In this document: positions 12,308 to 18,667 of the stretch, piece by piece
How positions within the stretch are numbered: position 1 is the stretch's first letter
How the letters are laid out: the number at the start of each line of letters is the position of its first letter
Virus record (IMG/VR): IMGVR_UViG_3300004369_000038
Location: 1 to 42,180 of that record
Reading direction: 5' to 3' (one strand)
DNA from: a virus
DNA: 42,180 nt
Program-made: the position numbers and the translations under genes
Notes under the pieces: model-generated
Seen by the model: only the letters and a program-made list of their open reading frames with translations
Database searches by the model: none
What the model was told of the DNA's origin: nothing

Positions 12308-12387
12308 TGTCGCACCCAGTTCCTGGAATGGAATATTTTTGTCAAGATTGTTTAATAGAAATAAAGGAAGGACACAGCTGTGAATAA
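12307..12387 (+). CDS. Putative micro-protein with three cysteines, 26 aa
   Basis: A TAATG-coupled ORF with GAGGAGG in front. It contains CQDC and a final HSC (MSHPVPGMEYFCQDCLIEIK), a minimal zinc-knuckle pattern. Its end holds the AAGGAAGG ribosome site for the next gene. It is real if the strong ribosome site is used, and very short. Confidence 0.5.
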   Translation: MSHPVPGMEYFCQDCLIEIKEGHSCE

Positions 12388-12928
12388 TTTTACAGATTAT
12401 AGCAAGAAAAATACTGTTGAATACGAGCAAAATGATATTAATCGTATAAAATTTAGAGAACAAACTAAAGAACTTATTGAACTAGCCAAAGATGTTGAAG
12501 TATTTGGTGGTCGTAGATTCTTAGGTTTAAATGCAAATGGTACTGAAGTATGGGTATCATATAAAATTGACAGAAATACTTTAAATTTAGAAATGTCAGC
12601 TACTCATGACTTAAATAGTATCGTAGAGTTTGCACCTAAAAGAGTAACTGTTGGTATGAATGAACCAGCACCTACTGATTTAATGCATGCTAGAGCTACA
12701 GATACTGGAGCAGTAACACATAACACAATACGTTACATACAACGGCTAATAGACCTACCACAAGCAGTTGGTAGAGTGGATGGCAGATGTAGTACACAGT
12801 TGTTTATGTTTGTATCTAATGCAATTTACGAAGGTAAATGGGGATTAGGTGAAAAAAAAGTCAGATGGCGTGACATATTAGACGCTTGGGACTTCCCATC
12901 AGGGCGATACTTTACAGTGTATGGCTAA
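12380..12928 (+). CDS. Hypothetical protein, 182 aa
   Basis: GTG start with AAGGAAGG at a good distance and an 8-nt overlap with the previous ORF. A soluble mixed protein with an internal beta-rich segment (GTEVWVSYKIDRNTLNLEMS) and a C-terminal helical part ending in WDFPSGRYF. No catalytic motif is evident. It is directly upstream of, and overlaps by 8 nt, the SET-domain gene, so it is a candidate partner or substrate of that enzyme. Family unknown. Confidence 0.65.
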   Translation: MNNFTDYSKKNTVEYEQNDINRIKFREQTKELIELAKDVEVFGGRRFLGLNANGTEVWVSYKIDRNTLNLEMSATHDLNSIVEFAPKRVTVGMNEPAPTDLMHARATDTGAVTHNTIRYIQRLIDLPQAVGRVDGRCSTQLFMFVSNAIYEGKWGLGEKKVRWRDILDAWDFPSGRYFTVYG

Positions 12929-13223
12929 ATATAGACCATTACCTGCATATTTAACAATCAGACCTAGTTCTATAGAAGGATTAGGTCTGTTTACTATTAA
13001 AGATATATCTAAAGGTACTCAATTAGGTTTAACCCATATCTTTTGCGACTGTCATGCACAGATAATACGTACACCATTAGGTGGATTTATTAATCATAGT
13101 ACTAAACCTAACTGCAAGTTAAGTAAACTAGATGGCTTTAATTACTTATGGACAACAGAAGACATACCAGCATATAAAGAACTAACACTTAAATATACTA
13201 TGTATAATCCAGAGGAGGAATAA
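12921..13223 (+). CDS. Minimal SET-domain protein (putative lysine methyltransferase)
   Basis: A 100-residue protein with the SET hallmarks in order: EGLGLF (19-24, the GxG cofactor turn), FINHSTKPNC (56-65, the NHSxxPNC knot) and KELTLKYTMY (86-95, equivalent to the GEELxxDY strand with the catalytic Tyr). SET proteins transfer methyl groups from S-adenosylmethionine to lysines. It has no pre- or post-SET cysteine clusters and is even shorter than typical viral SET proteins. Targets could be ribosomal, nucleoid or transcription proteins of the host; none is shown. It overlaps the upstream gene by 8 nt. Confidence 0.8.
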   Translation: MAKYRPLPAYLTIRPSSIEGLGLFTIKDISKGTQLGLTHIFCDCHAQIIRTPLGGFINHSTKPNCKLSKLDGFNYLWTTEDIPAYKELTLKYTMYNPEEE

Positions 13224-13224
13224 G

Positions 13225-13497
13225 GTGGACAATCTATCAAAACTACGTGATGAGGCTCTTAAAAGGGCTAATTACGCCTGTGAGTGGGCATATTGTGGCG
13301 ACAAAAATTGGTTAGAACTAGCACACATATTAGGTATAGGTATGGGTGGTAGAGATAAACAAAGTAAATTTGATATTAATAACGTAGCTATCTTATGTAA
13401 GTATCACCACGACATATATGATGGACGTAGACCTAATGGAAGTAAAAGAGCTTATAGAGATTTACTTATGGGTTTTTTAAAAAGAGAGCGGCAATAA
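13225..13497 (+). CDS. HNH-family protein
   Basis: A 90-residue protein starting at GTG, with GAGGAGG upstream. It has the pattern CEWAYCG (19-25), LAHI (His34), NNVAILC (52-58) and HH at 61-62, a complete HNH beta-beta-alpha-metal core with zinc-type cysteines. HNH nucleases cut DNA for packaging, homing or host degradation. It is the last gene of the rightward arm, so a homing function is possible. A packaging role seems less likely because it is far from the terminase in the circle. Confidence 0.8.
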   Translation: MDNLSKLRDEALKRANYACEWAYCGDKNWLELAHILGIGMGGRDKQSKFDINNVAILCKYHHDIYDGRRPNGSKRAYRDLLMGFLKRERQ

Positions 13498-13510
13498 ACA
13501 CTTGATAAGG

Positions 13511-13801
13511 CTATTTAGATTTTCTTTCTTGTTTAATACCTTGATAGCCCATTCTAAAAGCTTCTTCTTGTGCAAGTAATCCTTTAGCAAACATTGTATC
13601 TGCGTACTTGTAAGCACCTTCTTTAGTTGCTTGTGCAGCTTTAGCAAAAAATTTATCAGCCTTAGCTTCAAACATTTTAGATAAATGCATACTTTGTTTA
13701 GCACGCATACCAGATTCTAAACGTCCCATAGAAGATGTATCAGAATATATAGAAGATTTTTTTTGTTCTATAACTCTTTCAGGGTCATCGATATATTTCA
13801 T
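13511..13801 (-). CDS. Hypothetical helical protein, 96 aa
   Basis: Last gene of the leftward arm, coupled by TAATG to the gene before it. It is alanine- and lysine-rich, likely helical (FEAKADKFFAKAAQATKEGA), without membrane segments or cysteines. Its size and place after the holin candidate suggest a minor virion or lysis-accessory protein, but neither is shown. Only 13 bp separate it from the converging HNH gene, and I see no clear terminator there. Confidence 0.65.
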   Translation of the reverse strand: MKYIDDPERVIEQKKSSIYSDTSSMGRLESGMRAKQSMHLSKMFEAKADKFFAKAAQATKEGAYKYADTMFAKGLLAQEEAFRMGYQGIKQERKSK

Positions 13802-14013
13802 TATGGATTTAACTTAGTACCTATATTTTTTACGTTTCTATCTTCCCAAGTTTTAATATTAGGTATAGCTTTTTGTAGACCATAAGGACTAAGACTATTA
13901 TTTTTACGTACAAAAGATTCTGCATACGCTTCTTTATCTGCTGCATCTAAACGTGAATAAACATTCTCGTTTAAAGTTTTTCTTTGTCTATATTTTGGTT
14001 TTTTTGCTGGCAT
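13801..14013 (-). CDS. Small basic protein, 70 aa
   Basis: The ATG at 14013 (MPAKKPKYRQRKTLNENVYS) is preferred over an upstream TTG that would extend the frame by eight residues into the holin gene. The protein is strongly basic at the N terminus. It follows the holin candidate by 1 nt and overlaps the next gene by one base. Similar small basic proteins cluster at 16603-17472. It may bind DNA or the virion. Family unknown. Confidence 0.6.
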   Translation of the reverse strand: MPAKKPKYRQRKTLNENVYSRLDAADKEAYAESFVRKNNSLSPYGLQKAIPNIKTWEDRNVKNIGTKLNP

Positions 14014-14014
14014 A

Positions 14015-14320
14015 TTATTTACTAACTTTCTTATCAACGGCTGCTAATTGTTTCTTAGCAAACTCTTTAATTACTACTAACGAAGCAGATGCACCTGATA
14101 TTGCAGCAAGTTGTACTGTGTTAATATCTACACCTACTAATGGAGCAACTGTCAATGCACCTAAAAATGCTTGAACAAATGTCCATAATGTTTTTTCTAA
14201 TACTAATTTATATTCTTCACTCATTTTATAACTCCAAGCTTCATTGTACCAGAAAGTATACTTGTTGTCTTTTTTAAAAGTACCATCTTTGTTGTGTTTT
14301 CTTTTAGATTTAACAAACAT
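14015..14320 (-). CDS. Holin candidate (r1t-like), 101 aa
   Basis: It has two hydrophobic segments, about 44-63 (TLWTFVQAFLGALTVAPLVG) and 68-86, joined by a short turn containing VDINTVQL, and a lysine-rich C terminus. This matches the pattern of r1t-type phage holins, which form membrane pores that time lysis. The 32-residue basic extension before MSEEYK may be regulatory, or the true start may be the internal ATG near 14222. The TAATG overlap with the upstream gene favours the longer form. The transglycosylase is on the other arm. Confidence 0.6.
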   Translation of the reverse strand: MFVKSKRKHNKDGTFKKDNKYTFWYNEAWSYKMSEEYKLVLEKTLWTFVQAFLGALTVAPLVGVDINTVQLAAISGASASLVVIKEFAKKQLAAVDKKVSK

Positions 14321-15645
14321 TATGCTTCTGGTTTTTTACCATAGCCAGGTAACATACCTAACATTTCTTCTACTGTTTTCTTAGGCAATACCATACCACC
14401 AAATTGTTTACCTTTGAAAGTTCTAGATAATCCTTTTAATAAAGGACCAGCTGTAAATACAGATAACTTAGGTAAATCTTTTGGTTTACCTACATCACCA
14501 AATCCAGCACTACCACCACCAGGAACTTTTGTTCTAGGAGGTTCAACTTTAAATGGTTTACCTAAATCTTGTTTTTCTAATCCATATGTAGTTTCATATG
14601 GAACGTTTCTTTGTAAAGCTCTTCTTTCTGCATCAGTCATATCAGAAATGTCAGCTTCACGTGCAGGTTTGACACCCATAACAGTTTCAACGCTTGTACT
14701 TTTAACTTCACCAGTTTCAAAATCAAATTCTTTTTTAGTCATAGATATTTGTTCTTCAGCTATTTGAGCAGCATAATCAGCACCTTGTCTTTTATAAGCT
14801 TCAACAATTTGTGCATCAGACTTTAATCCACGTTCTAAAATGTATTGACTTGCAGGTACTTTACCTTTAAGTTCTTTAGAAATTGGTTCACCTGTGCTAG
14901 GACTTGTACCCAATTCAGCACCAATACGCATTTCAGGAACGTTATATTTACCAAAAGATTTAAACTTTACACCACCAGGAGTTGTTATATTTTTAGAACT
15001 AACTGTTATTTCTGCAACTGCAGTTGGTTTAACTTTTTTAGCAGCTGATTGTGGAGATTGTGCTGGTTCAGGACCAATAATTGCACCACTACCAGGTACA
15101 TTAGGGTCGATTTTAACTGTTCCCATTTTACCACTAGCAAGTCTAATGCTTTCTTCTATCTTAGGAACATCAGTTGATAAAAATGGAGCTTTCTTTTGAC
15201 CTTTAATAATCTGCATAGGGCCTTCTGGTGTTCTAGCTTTTACTAAACTTTCTTGTGCAGTTACTTCTACAGGTGTACCTAATGCTTTTATTTTAGCATT
15301 AAGAGATGCTTCTACTGCTGCTTTTTCACCTTCTAAAAATTTATATGTATCTACTAAACCTTGTTCATAATCAACAGCTTTTTTAACACCTGCAGCACTA
15401 CGAGGTTGTGGAGGTGCAACTCTACCTTTAGAAGTTTCAATTGCTTTTTTAGCTCTTAATAACTGTTCATCAATAGACTTCAACATATCACGTTCTACAA
15501 ATGTAGATTGAGCTAAGCTTTCTTGTGTAGTTGCATAGTTTAAATAATCAGTAGAAGGTCCGACAGCAGCTGAACCTAGCTTACCTTGAGTTAATCCACC
15601 TTTACCTTCTATTTCTTCAATATAATCTTGTATTGGGTCTGACAT
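14320..15645 (-). CDS. Hypothetical late protein, 441 aa, probably virion
   Basis: A lysine-, alanine- and proline-rich protein with helical N-terminal half (about 50-130) and a disordered middle (residues around 190-250), ending KTVEEMLGMLPGYGKKPEA. There is no membrane segment or catalytic motif. It lies one base from the DUF5675-like gene and overlaps the holin candidate. Composition resembles minor structural or DNA-associated virion proteins. Function unknown. Confidence 0.65.
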   Translation of the reverse strand: MSDPIQDYIEEIEGKGGLTQGKLGSAAVGPSTDYLNYATTQESLAQSTFVERDMLKSIDEQLLRAKKAIETSKGRVAPPQPRSAAGVKKAVDYEQGLVDTYKFLEGEKAAVEASLNAKIKALGTPVEVTAQESLVKARTPEGPMQIIKGQKKAPFLSTDVPKIEESIRLASGKMGTVKIDPNVPGSGAIIGPEPAQSPQSAAKKVKPTAVAEITVSSKNITTPGGVKFKSFGKYNVPEMRIGAELGTSPSTGEPISKELKGKVPASQYILERGLKSDAQIVEAYKRQGADYAAQIAEEQISMTKKEFDFETGEVKSTSVETVMGVKPAREADISDMTDAERRALQRNVPYETTYGLEKQDLGKPFKVEPPRTKVPGGGSAGFGDVGKPKDLPKLSVFTAGPLLKGLSRTFKGKQFGGMVLPKKTVEEMLGMLPGYGKKPEA

Positions 15646-16251
15646 TTATACTATCCTTTTGCCATCTAGTTTAGCAGATAATACTTGAACTTCACCACTT
15701 ATCTCTTGTAATTTTTCCATAACTTGTTTTGGATGTATTAAATCTGGAGGACTATCATTACTAGCTACTAAAGGTATTTTACCGTCATAGTCTATATATT
15801 CTACTTGTACATTTAACCCTGCTTCAATAGCTGCTGACACACGTGGATATACAAATTTATATGCATCAACACTAGAGCCGATAAACCCATCTTTTTTAAT
15901 AAGGTTACTTTCTTGTGACTGACCTAGTAATAAACAACCAGCAGTATTATCATCTGTGTTTCCTGCATGCCATAATATCCATTCAAATCCTGGTACATCA
16001 TTGACATATATCATGCCTTTATGAAATGGTGTACCAAATTTAGCTAAGTATTTATTATGCCATCCACCTTCAGAACGTAATGTAAGCTTATAAGTACCAG
16101 CAGGTATACGTGTTTCACCCCAAACTTTAACATCACGTTGTTCATCTTCTAATGTGTAGCAAAGAAATGTACGTTTACCATTGTCAACTTCAAATAATAA
16201 TCCAGATGTAGAATCTTTTTGACTACTAACTCTTAATACTTCGTATTTCAT
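15646..16251 (-). CDS. DUF5675-like protein, 201 aa
   Basis: The N-terminal about 115 residues match the pattern of the DUF5675 family: a basic strand, LEDEQRDVKV, RIPAGTYKL, then H and GM, VPGFEWILWHAGNT and the closing TAGCLLLG. The conserved His and Cys arrangement recalls L,D-transpeptidase-like folds, so cell-wall activity is possible. The remainder is unlike the family core. It is next to a zincin-type protein with a 26-nt overlap and two genes before the holin candidate, which fits a role at the cell envelope. Confidence 0.75.
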   Translation of the reverse strand: MKYEVLRVSSQKDSTSGLLFEVDNGKRTFLCYTLEDEQRDVKVWGETRIPAGTYKLTLRSEGGWHNKYLAKFGTPFHKGMIYVNDVPGFEWILWHAGNTDDNTAGCLLLGQSQESNLIKKDGFIGSSVDAYKFVYPRVSAAIEAGLNVQVEYIDYDGKIPLVASNDSPPDLIHPKQVMEKLQEISGEVQVLSAKLDGKRIV

Positions 16252-16606
16252 TTATTAAAATATCCTCCATTTTCTCTGCTTCTATTTCAAATAATCTATT
16301 TTTATCATCAATATTTGTAACGTCAATATTGTTATAATAAGTTTTATTATATCTGATTTTTACTATACCTACAACAAATTGATATATATGCCATAATTCA
16401 TGTAGTAATGTACTGTTATATTTTTTATTACTTAAATTTTTATCTATATAAATTTTAAATGACCTAGGTTTGTAAGTAGAATCTTCAATATAAAGTTCTC
16501 CATAATTATATTTTAATAATTTACGTTGTATTTTAATTTTTATTTTATATCTAGGTAAATATTTTTTTAAAAACCAATCAATAATTATTGATGTATTTAA
16601 TTTCAC
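16226..16606 (-). CDS. Zincin-like protein with HELWH, 126 aa
   Basis: GTG start overlapping the AAGTGA stop of the previous gene. HELWH at 69-73 is the HExxH zinc-peptidase signature, and acidic residues in FEIEAEKMED (106-115) could supply the third ligand. The N-terminal half is very basic, rich in K, I and Y. Small phage zincins of this size include SprT- and ImmA-like proteins, but no family can be fixed from this. It overlaps the DUF5675-like gene by 26 nt and may act with it at the wall or on a virion protein. Confidence 0.65.
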   Translation of the reverse strand: MKLNTSIIIDWFLKKYLPRYKIKIKIQRKLLKYNYGELYIEDSTYKPRSFKIYIDKNLSNKKYNSTLLHELWHIYQFVVGIVKIRYNKTYYNNIDVTNIDDKNRLFEIEAEKMEDILINEIRSIKS

Positions 16607-16788
16607 TTAGCCATTTTTTTAAATGTCTTAGCTAATCTAGCTTGTTTAACTGTTTTAGCATCATATCTACCAGGACTAGCTAATACTTTCTTAGCAAACT
16701 GTTGTGCAGTTAAACCACGCTTTTTAGCTTTAGCAGTAAATGCACCTTTTTTTAAATCAGCTTTCTGTATCCATTTGTTGTTCTTCAT
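16603..16788 (-). CDS. Small basic virion-type protein, 61 aa
   Basis: Lysine- and alanine-rich, starting MKNNKWIQKADLKKGAFTAK. It resembles a recurrent type of small basic protein in environmental phages with a tryptophan near the N terminus and a KKGAFTAKAK-type repeat. Such proteins may bind packaged DNA. It overlaps the gene above by 32 nt in another frame and the zincin by 4 nt. Confidence 0.65.
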   Translation of the reverse strand: MKNNKWIQKADLKKGAFTAKAKKRGLTAQQFAKKVLASPGRYDAKTVKQARLAKTFKKMAK

Positions 16789-16933
16789 TTATACTCTCCC
16801 ATGCTTCACACCAACCATATGATGCTACTTGTTCGTTGAATTTAATACAATGATTATTAATATAGTATTCACAATTACCACAATACTGGCCAATTTTAGG
16901 AGTGTTATTAACATAAGCTTCTGGTAAAGGCAT
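16757..16933 (-). CDS. Cysteine-rich small protein, 58 aa
   Basis: The ORF starts at a TAATG overlap with the gene at 16933. It carries CGNC, a further Cys in NNHC, and a WC near the end (GQYCGNCEYY and YGWCEAW), four cysteines spaced like small phage iron-sulfur or zinc proteins of the HiPIP-like CxxC-C-WC type. Its tail overlaps the next gene by 32 nt in a different frame, so the real end may be less conserved. Confidence 0.6.
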   Translation of the reverse strand: MPLPEAYVNNTPKIGQYCGNCEYYINNHCIKFNEQVASYGWCEAWESINEEQQMDTES

Positions 16934-17064
16934 TACTTCCAGCCACGTTTTAATTGTTTATAAGCTTTTTTAGATATTGTAGAGTTCTTTTTAGAACGAG
17001 ATGTACCAGCTTTTTTACGTCTATTGATGTTAGCTACTAAACTATTCTTCTTCTTGTTTGCCAT
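16933..17064 (-). CDS. Small highly basic protein, 43 aa
   Basis: GGAG precedes two adjacent ATGs; the second (17064) has the better spacing. Sequence begins MANKKKNSLVANINRRKKAG and is almost entirely basic, suited to binding nucleic acid. Coupled to the next gene by TAATG. Part of a run of tiny genes between the halogenase cassette and the zincin. Confidence 0.6.
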   Translation of the reverse strand: MANKKKNSLVANINRRKKAGTSRSKKNSTISKKAYKQLKRGWK

Positions 17065-17182
17065 CATATCTCCTAAGATGTTTATTATATTCTGTACATC
17101 CTAGATTAATACACATTTTATAAGTATCAAAGAACTGTAAATCTTTCTTACAGAAAAAACAATTAGTACGCTTGTTTACCAC
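17042..17182 (-). CDS. Zinc-finger micro-protein, 46 aa
   Basis: GTG start just inside the end of the upstream gene. It has CFFC, then a 12-residue stretch, then CINLGC, a regular four-cysteine zinc site, and a charged tail that overlaps the next gene by 23 nt. The regular Cys pattern supports a real gene despite the weak start. Confidence 0.5.
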   Translation of the reverse strand: MVNKRTNCFFCKKDLQFFDTYKMCINLGCTEYNKHLRRYDGKQEEE

Positions 17183-17472
17183 TTAACTTTGTCAGCCCAG
17201 TAGGCTGCAGACATTTTACCTTTAGCAATATTTCTACGATGTCTAGCTTTAAAAGACTTACGTTTTTTCTTCATTTTATCTGATTCACCTTTTTTAGGTT
17301 TACCAGCAGTTTTAGCACCTTGCTCACCAAATCTAATTAATTTATATTTGCCATTTGAAGATGCCATAACAACATGTGATTTTTTTGCATGACCAGGTGT
17401 ACGTTTAGGTTTATTAACTCCACTAAGGCCTTCTTTTTTCATAATAGCTTTAACTCTATCTGGAACTGCCAT
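17176..17472 (-). CDS. Basic conserved phage protein, 98 aa
   Basis: The protein has the pattern KSHVVMASSNGKYKLIRFGEQG followed by KKKRKSFKARHRRNIAKGKM and a terminal AAYWADKVKW. This matches a small basic family widespread in environmental phages and some algal viruses; I know no assigned function. GGAGAT precedes the ATG. The strong basic charge suggests nucleic acid contact, perhaps in the virion. Confidence 0.75.
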   Translation of the reverse strand: MAVPDRVKAIMKKEGLSGVNKPKRTPGHAKKSHVVMASSNGKYKLIRFGEQGAKTAGKPKKGESDKMKKKRKSFKARHRRNIAKGKMSAAYWADKVKW

Positions 17473-17587
17473 TATATCTCCTGTTCTCTTTACGTACTAA
17501 GTATACAGATATTGTATTTATAAAGCTATTAACAATGACAATTGATGTCACCATCAACGCAATTACATATCTGAACAATTGTTTCAT
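17456..17587 (-). CDS. Possible single-span membrane protein, 43 aa
   Basis: Residues about 4-30 are hydrophobic (FRYVIALMVTSIVIVNSF), followed by a basic tail. It overlaps the basic gene at 17472 by 17 nt and another tiny ORF at 17529-17612 on a different frame. The ribosome site is weak. If real, it would be a membrane protein of the lysis or envelope group, beside two other small membrane proteins. Confidence 0.45.
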   Translation of the reverse strand: MKQLFRYVIALMVTSIVIVNSFINTISVYLVRKENRRYNGSSR

Positions 17588-17612
17588 CTTTATTGACACA
17601 TATCTTACACAT
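17529..17612 (-). CDS. Possible cysteine-rich micro-protein, 27 aa
   Basis: Starts 3 nt after the stop of the gene at 17615. It contains six cysteines as CKIC, CNC and CHC (MCKICVNKDETIVQICNC). The cysteine density is striking, but the ribosome site is weak, and most of the ORF overlaps the membrane-protein candidate at 17456-17587. Only one of the two may be real. Confidence 0.3.
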   Translation of the reverse strand: MCKICVNKDETIVQICNCVDGDINCHC

Positions 17613-17614
17613 AA

Positions 17615-17797
17615 CTACATTATAAATGCAGCAATAACAAATGCTACTGTTGCCATCAATCCTAATACTTTATTGAAATCTGCTTTATCTAATTTACTAT
17701 CTAGCTTTTCATCTAGTTTATCTAACTTTTCTAATACCATAGCATTTAACTCCTTCTGTGTGAAAGCATTACTGTATTTGTCAGAAGTGTCAGACAT
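17615..17797 (-). CDS. Tail-anchored membrane protein, 60 aa
   Basis: A helical charged stretch with repeated LDKLDEKLDSKLDK (about 23-38), likely coiled coil, is followed by a C-terminal hydrophobic segment (VLGLMATVAFVIAAFIM) to the last residue. This layout fits a small tail-anchored membrane protein, and similar proteins sit in phage lysis regions as second holins or spanin-like factors. TAATG coupled to the gene above. Confidence 0.65.
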   Translation of the reverse strand: MSDTSDKYSNAFTQKELNAMVLEKLDKLDEKLDSKLDKADFNKVLGLMATVAFVIAAFIM

Positions 17798-17937
17798 TAT
17801 GGAAGGTCATCCTTGGAAATAAATTCCCATTCTTTATCCCAATCTCTATGAGATAAATCCCAATCACTTATTCTTTTAATAAAAGATACAATTTCTTTTA
17901 AAAAATAACCTATTAAAAATCCTATAAAAAAATCCAT
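17797..17937 (-). CDS. Small membrane-anchored protein, 46 aa
   Basis: Begins MDFFIGFLIGYFLKEIVSFI, a hydrophobic N-terminal segment, and then a charged, tryptophan-rich tail (WDLSHRDWDKEWEF). There is no ribosome binding site, and TATAAT ends 7 nt before the ATG, so it is probably leaderless. It would start a separate late transcript for the small membrane proteins. Stop overlaps the next start as TAATG. Confidence 0.6.
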   Translation of the reverse strand: MDFFIGFLIGYFLKEIVSFIKRISDWDLSHRDWDKEWEFISKDDLP

Positions 17938-17944
17938 AAAGAGG

Positions 17945-17953
17945 ATTATATCA
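17945..17953 (-). promoter_or_regulatory. Extended -10 promoter of a leaderless gene
   Basis: On the minus strand TGATATAAT (17953-17945) is a perfect extended -10 (TGnTATAAT). It ends 7 nt before the ATG at 17937, as at 8028 and 9339. It overlaps the TGA stop of the gene at 17951. No good -35 is seen, which is acceptable for an extended -10 promoter. Confidence 0.55.
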
Positions 17954-18667
17954 CAATTTATAGTATCCAGTTTTATTAATTCTTAAATTACCTTTGTATT
18001 TAAATAAATTTTTATTTAATAAATTATTATATTTTTTATTTGTTCCAATAAACACATTTTCAATTTTAGTTTCTTTTCTTTCATATGGTATATGTACAGC
18101 TAAAGGTTGTCCTTGTTTAATAATAAATTCTTCATCAGACCTTATTAGTATTTGAATATTTATATTGTGTATATAATCAGATTTTATAACACCATAAGCT
18201 ACTTCCCAAGGCGTAGTTTTAGAATAAGGAAAGTGAATTTGTCTTATACTTACACCTGAATCTGTAAATACAAATAAAGGTAAATTAATTTTTAATATTG
18301 CAAGTACAGATTTATCGTCATAAAAATTTAACATTTGTTCAGGTTCATGACTACTAACATTATCTTCTAAAGTAACACCACTAAAATTATGGTAACTTTC
18401 AAACTCATAAGTTACTTGATTTGCTTTTATAATATAATCTTGCGGAGATAATATTACATACCCTTCTCTCCATATATCTACAAAACTTGGACAAGTTTTT
18501 ACTGTTTTTCTTTTTTGTGTATATTTAAAAAATTTTCCTGGGTCATTATCAGCATGTACATTTTTATACCATTCAGGTACATATTTAGATATGGGTTGTG
18601 GATGTAAATCTTTATTGTTAAACCAACCATTATGTGCATGACCATAAACTACTTTAAGTTTTGACAT
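17951..18667 (-). CDS. Halogenase-cassette protein B, 238 aa
   Basis: Related to the protein encoded at 19767-20498, on the other side of the halogenase. Both have PEWYK near residues 30-35, then CP near 55-60, then a beta-rich body with a G-IKSD/VKSDE strand (YGVIKSDYIHN) and a conserved acidic EFIIKQGQPL segment. The fold and function are unknown; the beta-rich pattern suggests a jelly-roll or cupin-like protein. Its start overlaps the halogenase end by 14 nt, so the two are coupled. It could bind the halogenase substrate, present a tail residue, or be a virion protein. Confidence 0.7.
   Translation of the reverse strand: MSKLKVVYGHAHNGWFNNKDLHPQPISKYVPEWYKNVHADNDPGKFFKYTQKRKTVKTCPSFVDIWREGYVILSPQDYIIKANQVTYEFESYHNFSGVTLEDNVSSHEPEQMLNFYDDKSVLAILKINLPLFVFTDSGVSIRQIHFPYSKTTPWEVAYGVIKSDYIHNINIQILIRSDEEFIIKQGQPLAVHIPYERKETKIENVFIGTNKKYNNLLNKNLFKYKGNLRINKTGYYKL

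Noticed and set aside
13498-13518. Third functional copy of the TTGATAAG promoter element
   Set aside because: The core is similar, but it overlaps the end of a converging gene and has no good -35 or -10 box; kept only as a partial match.
4431-17534. 13-bp repeat AAAGCTATTAACA at 4431 and 17522 as a site-specific element
   Set aside because: Two copies of an A+T-rich 13-mer can occur by chance in this composition, and the contexts differ.
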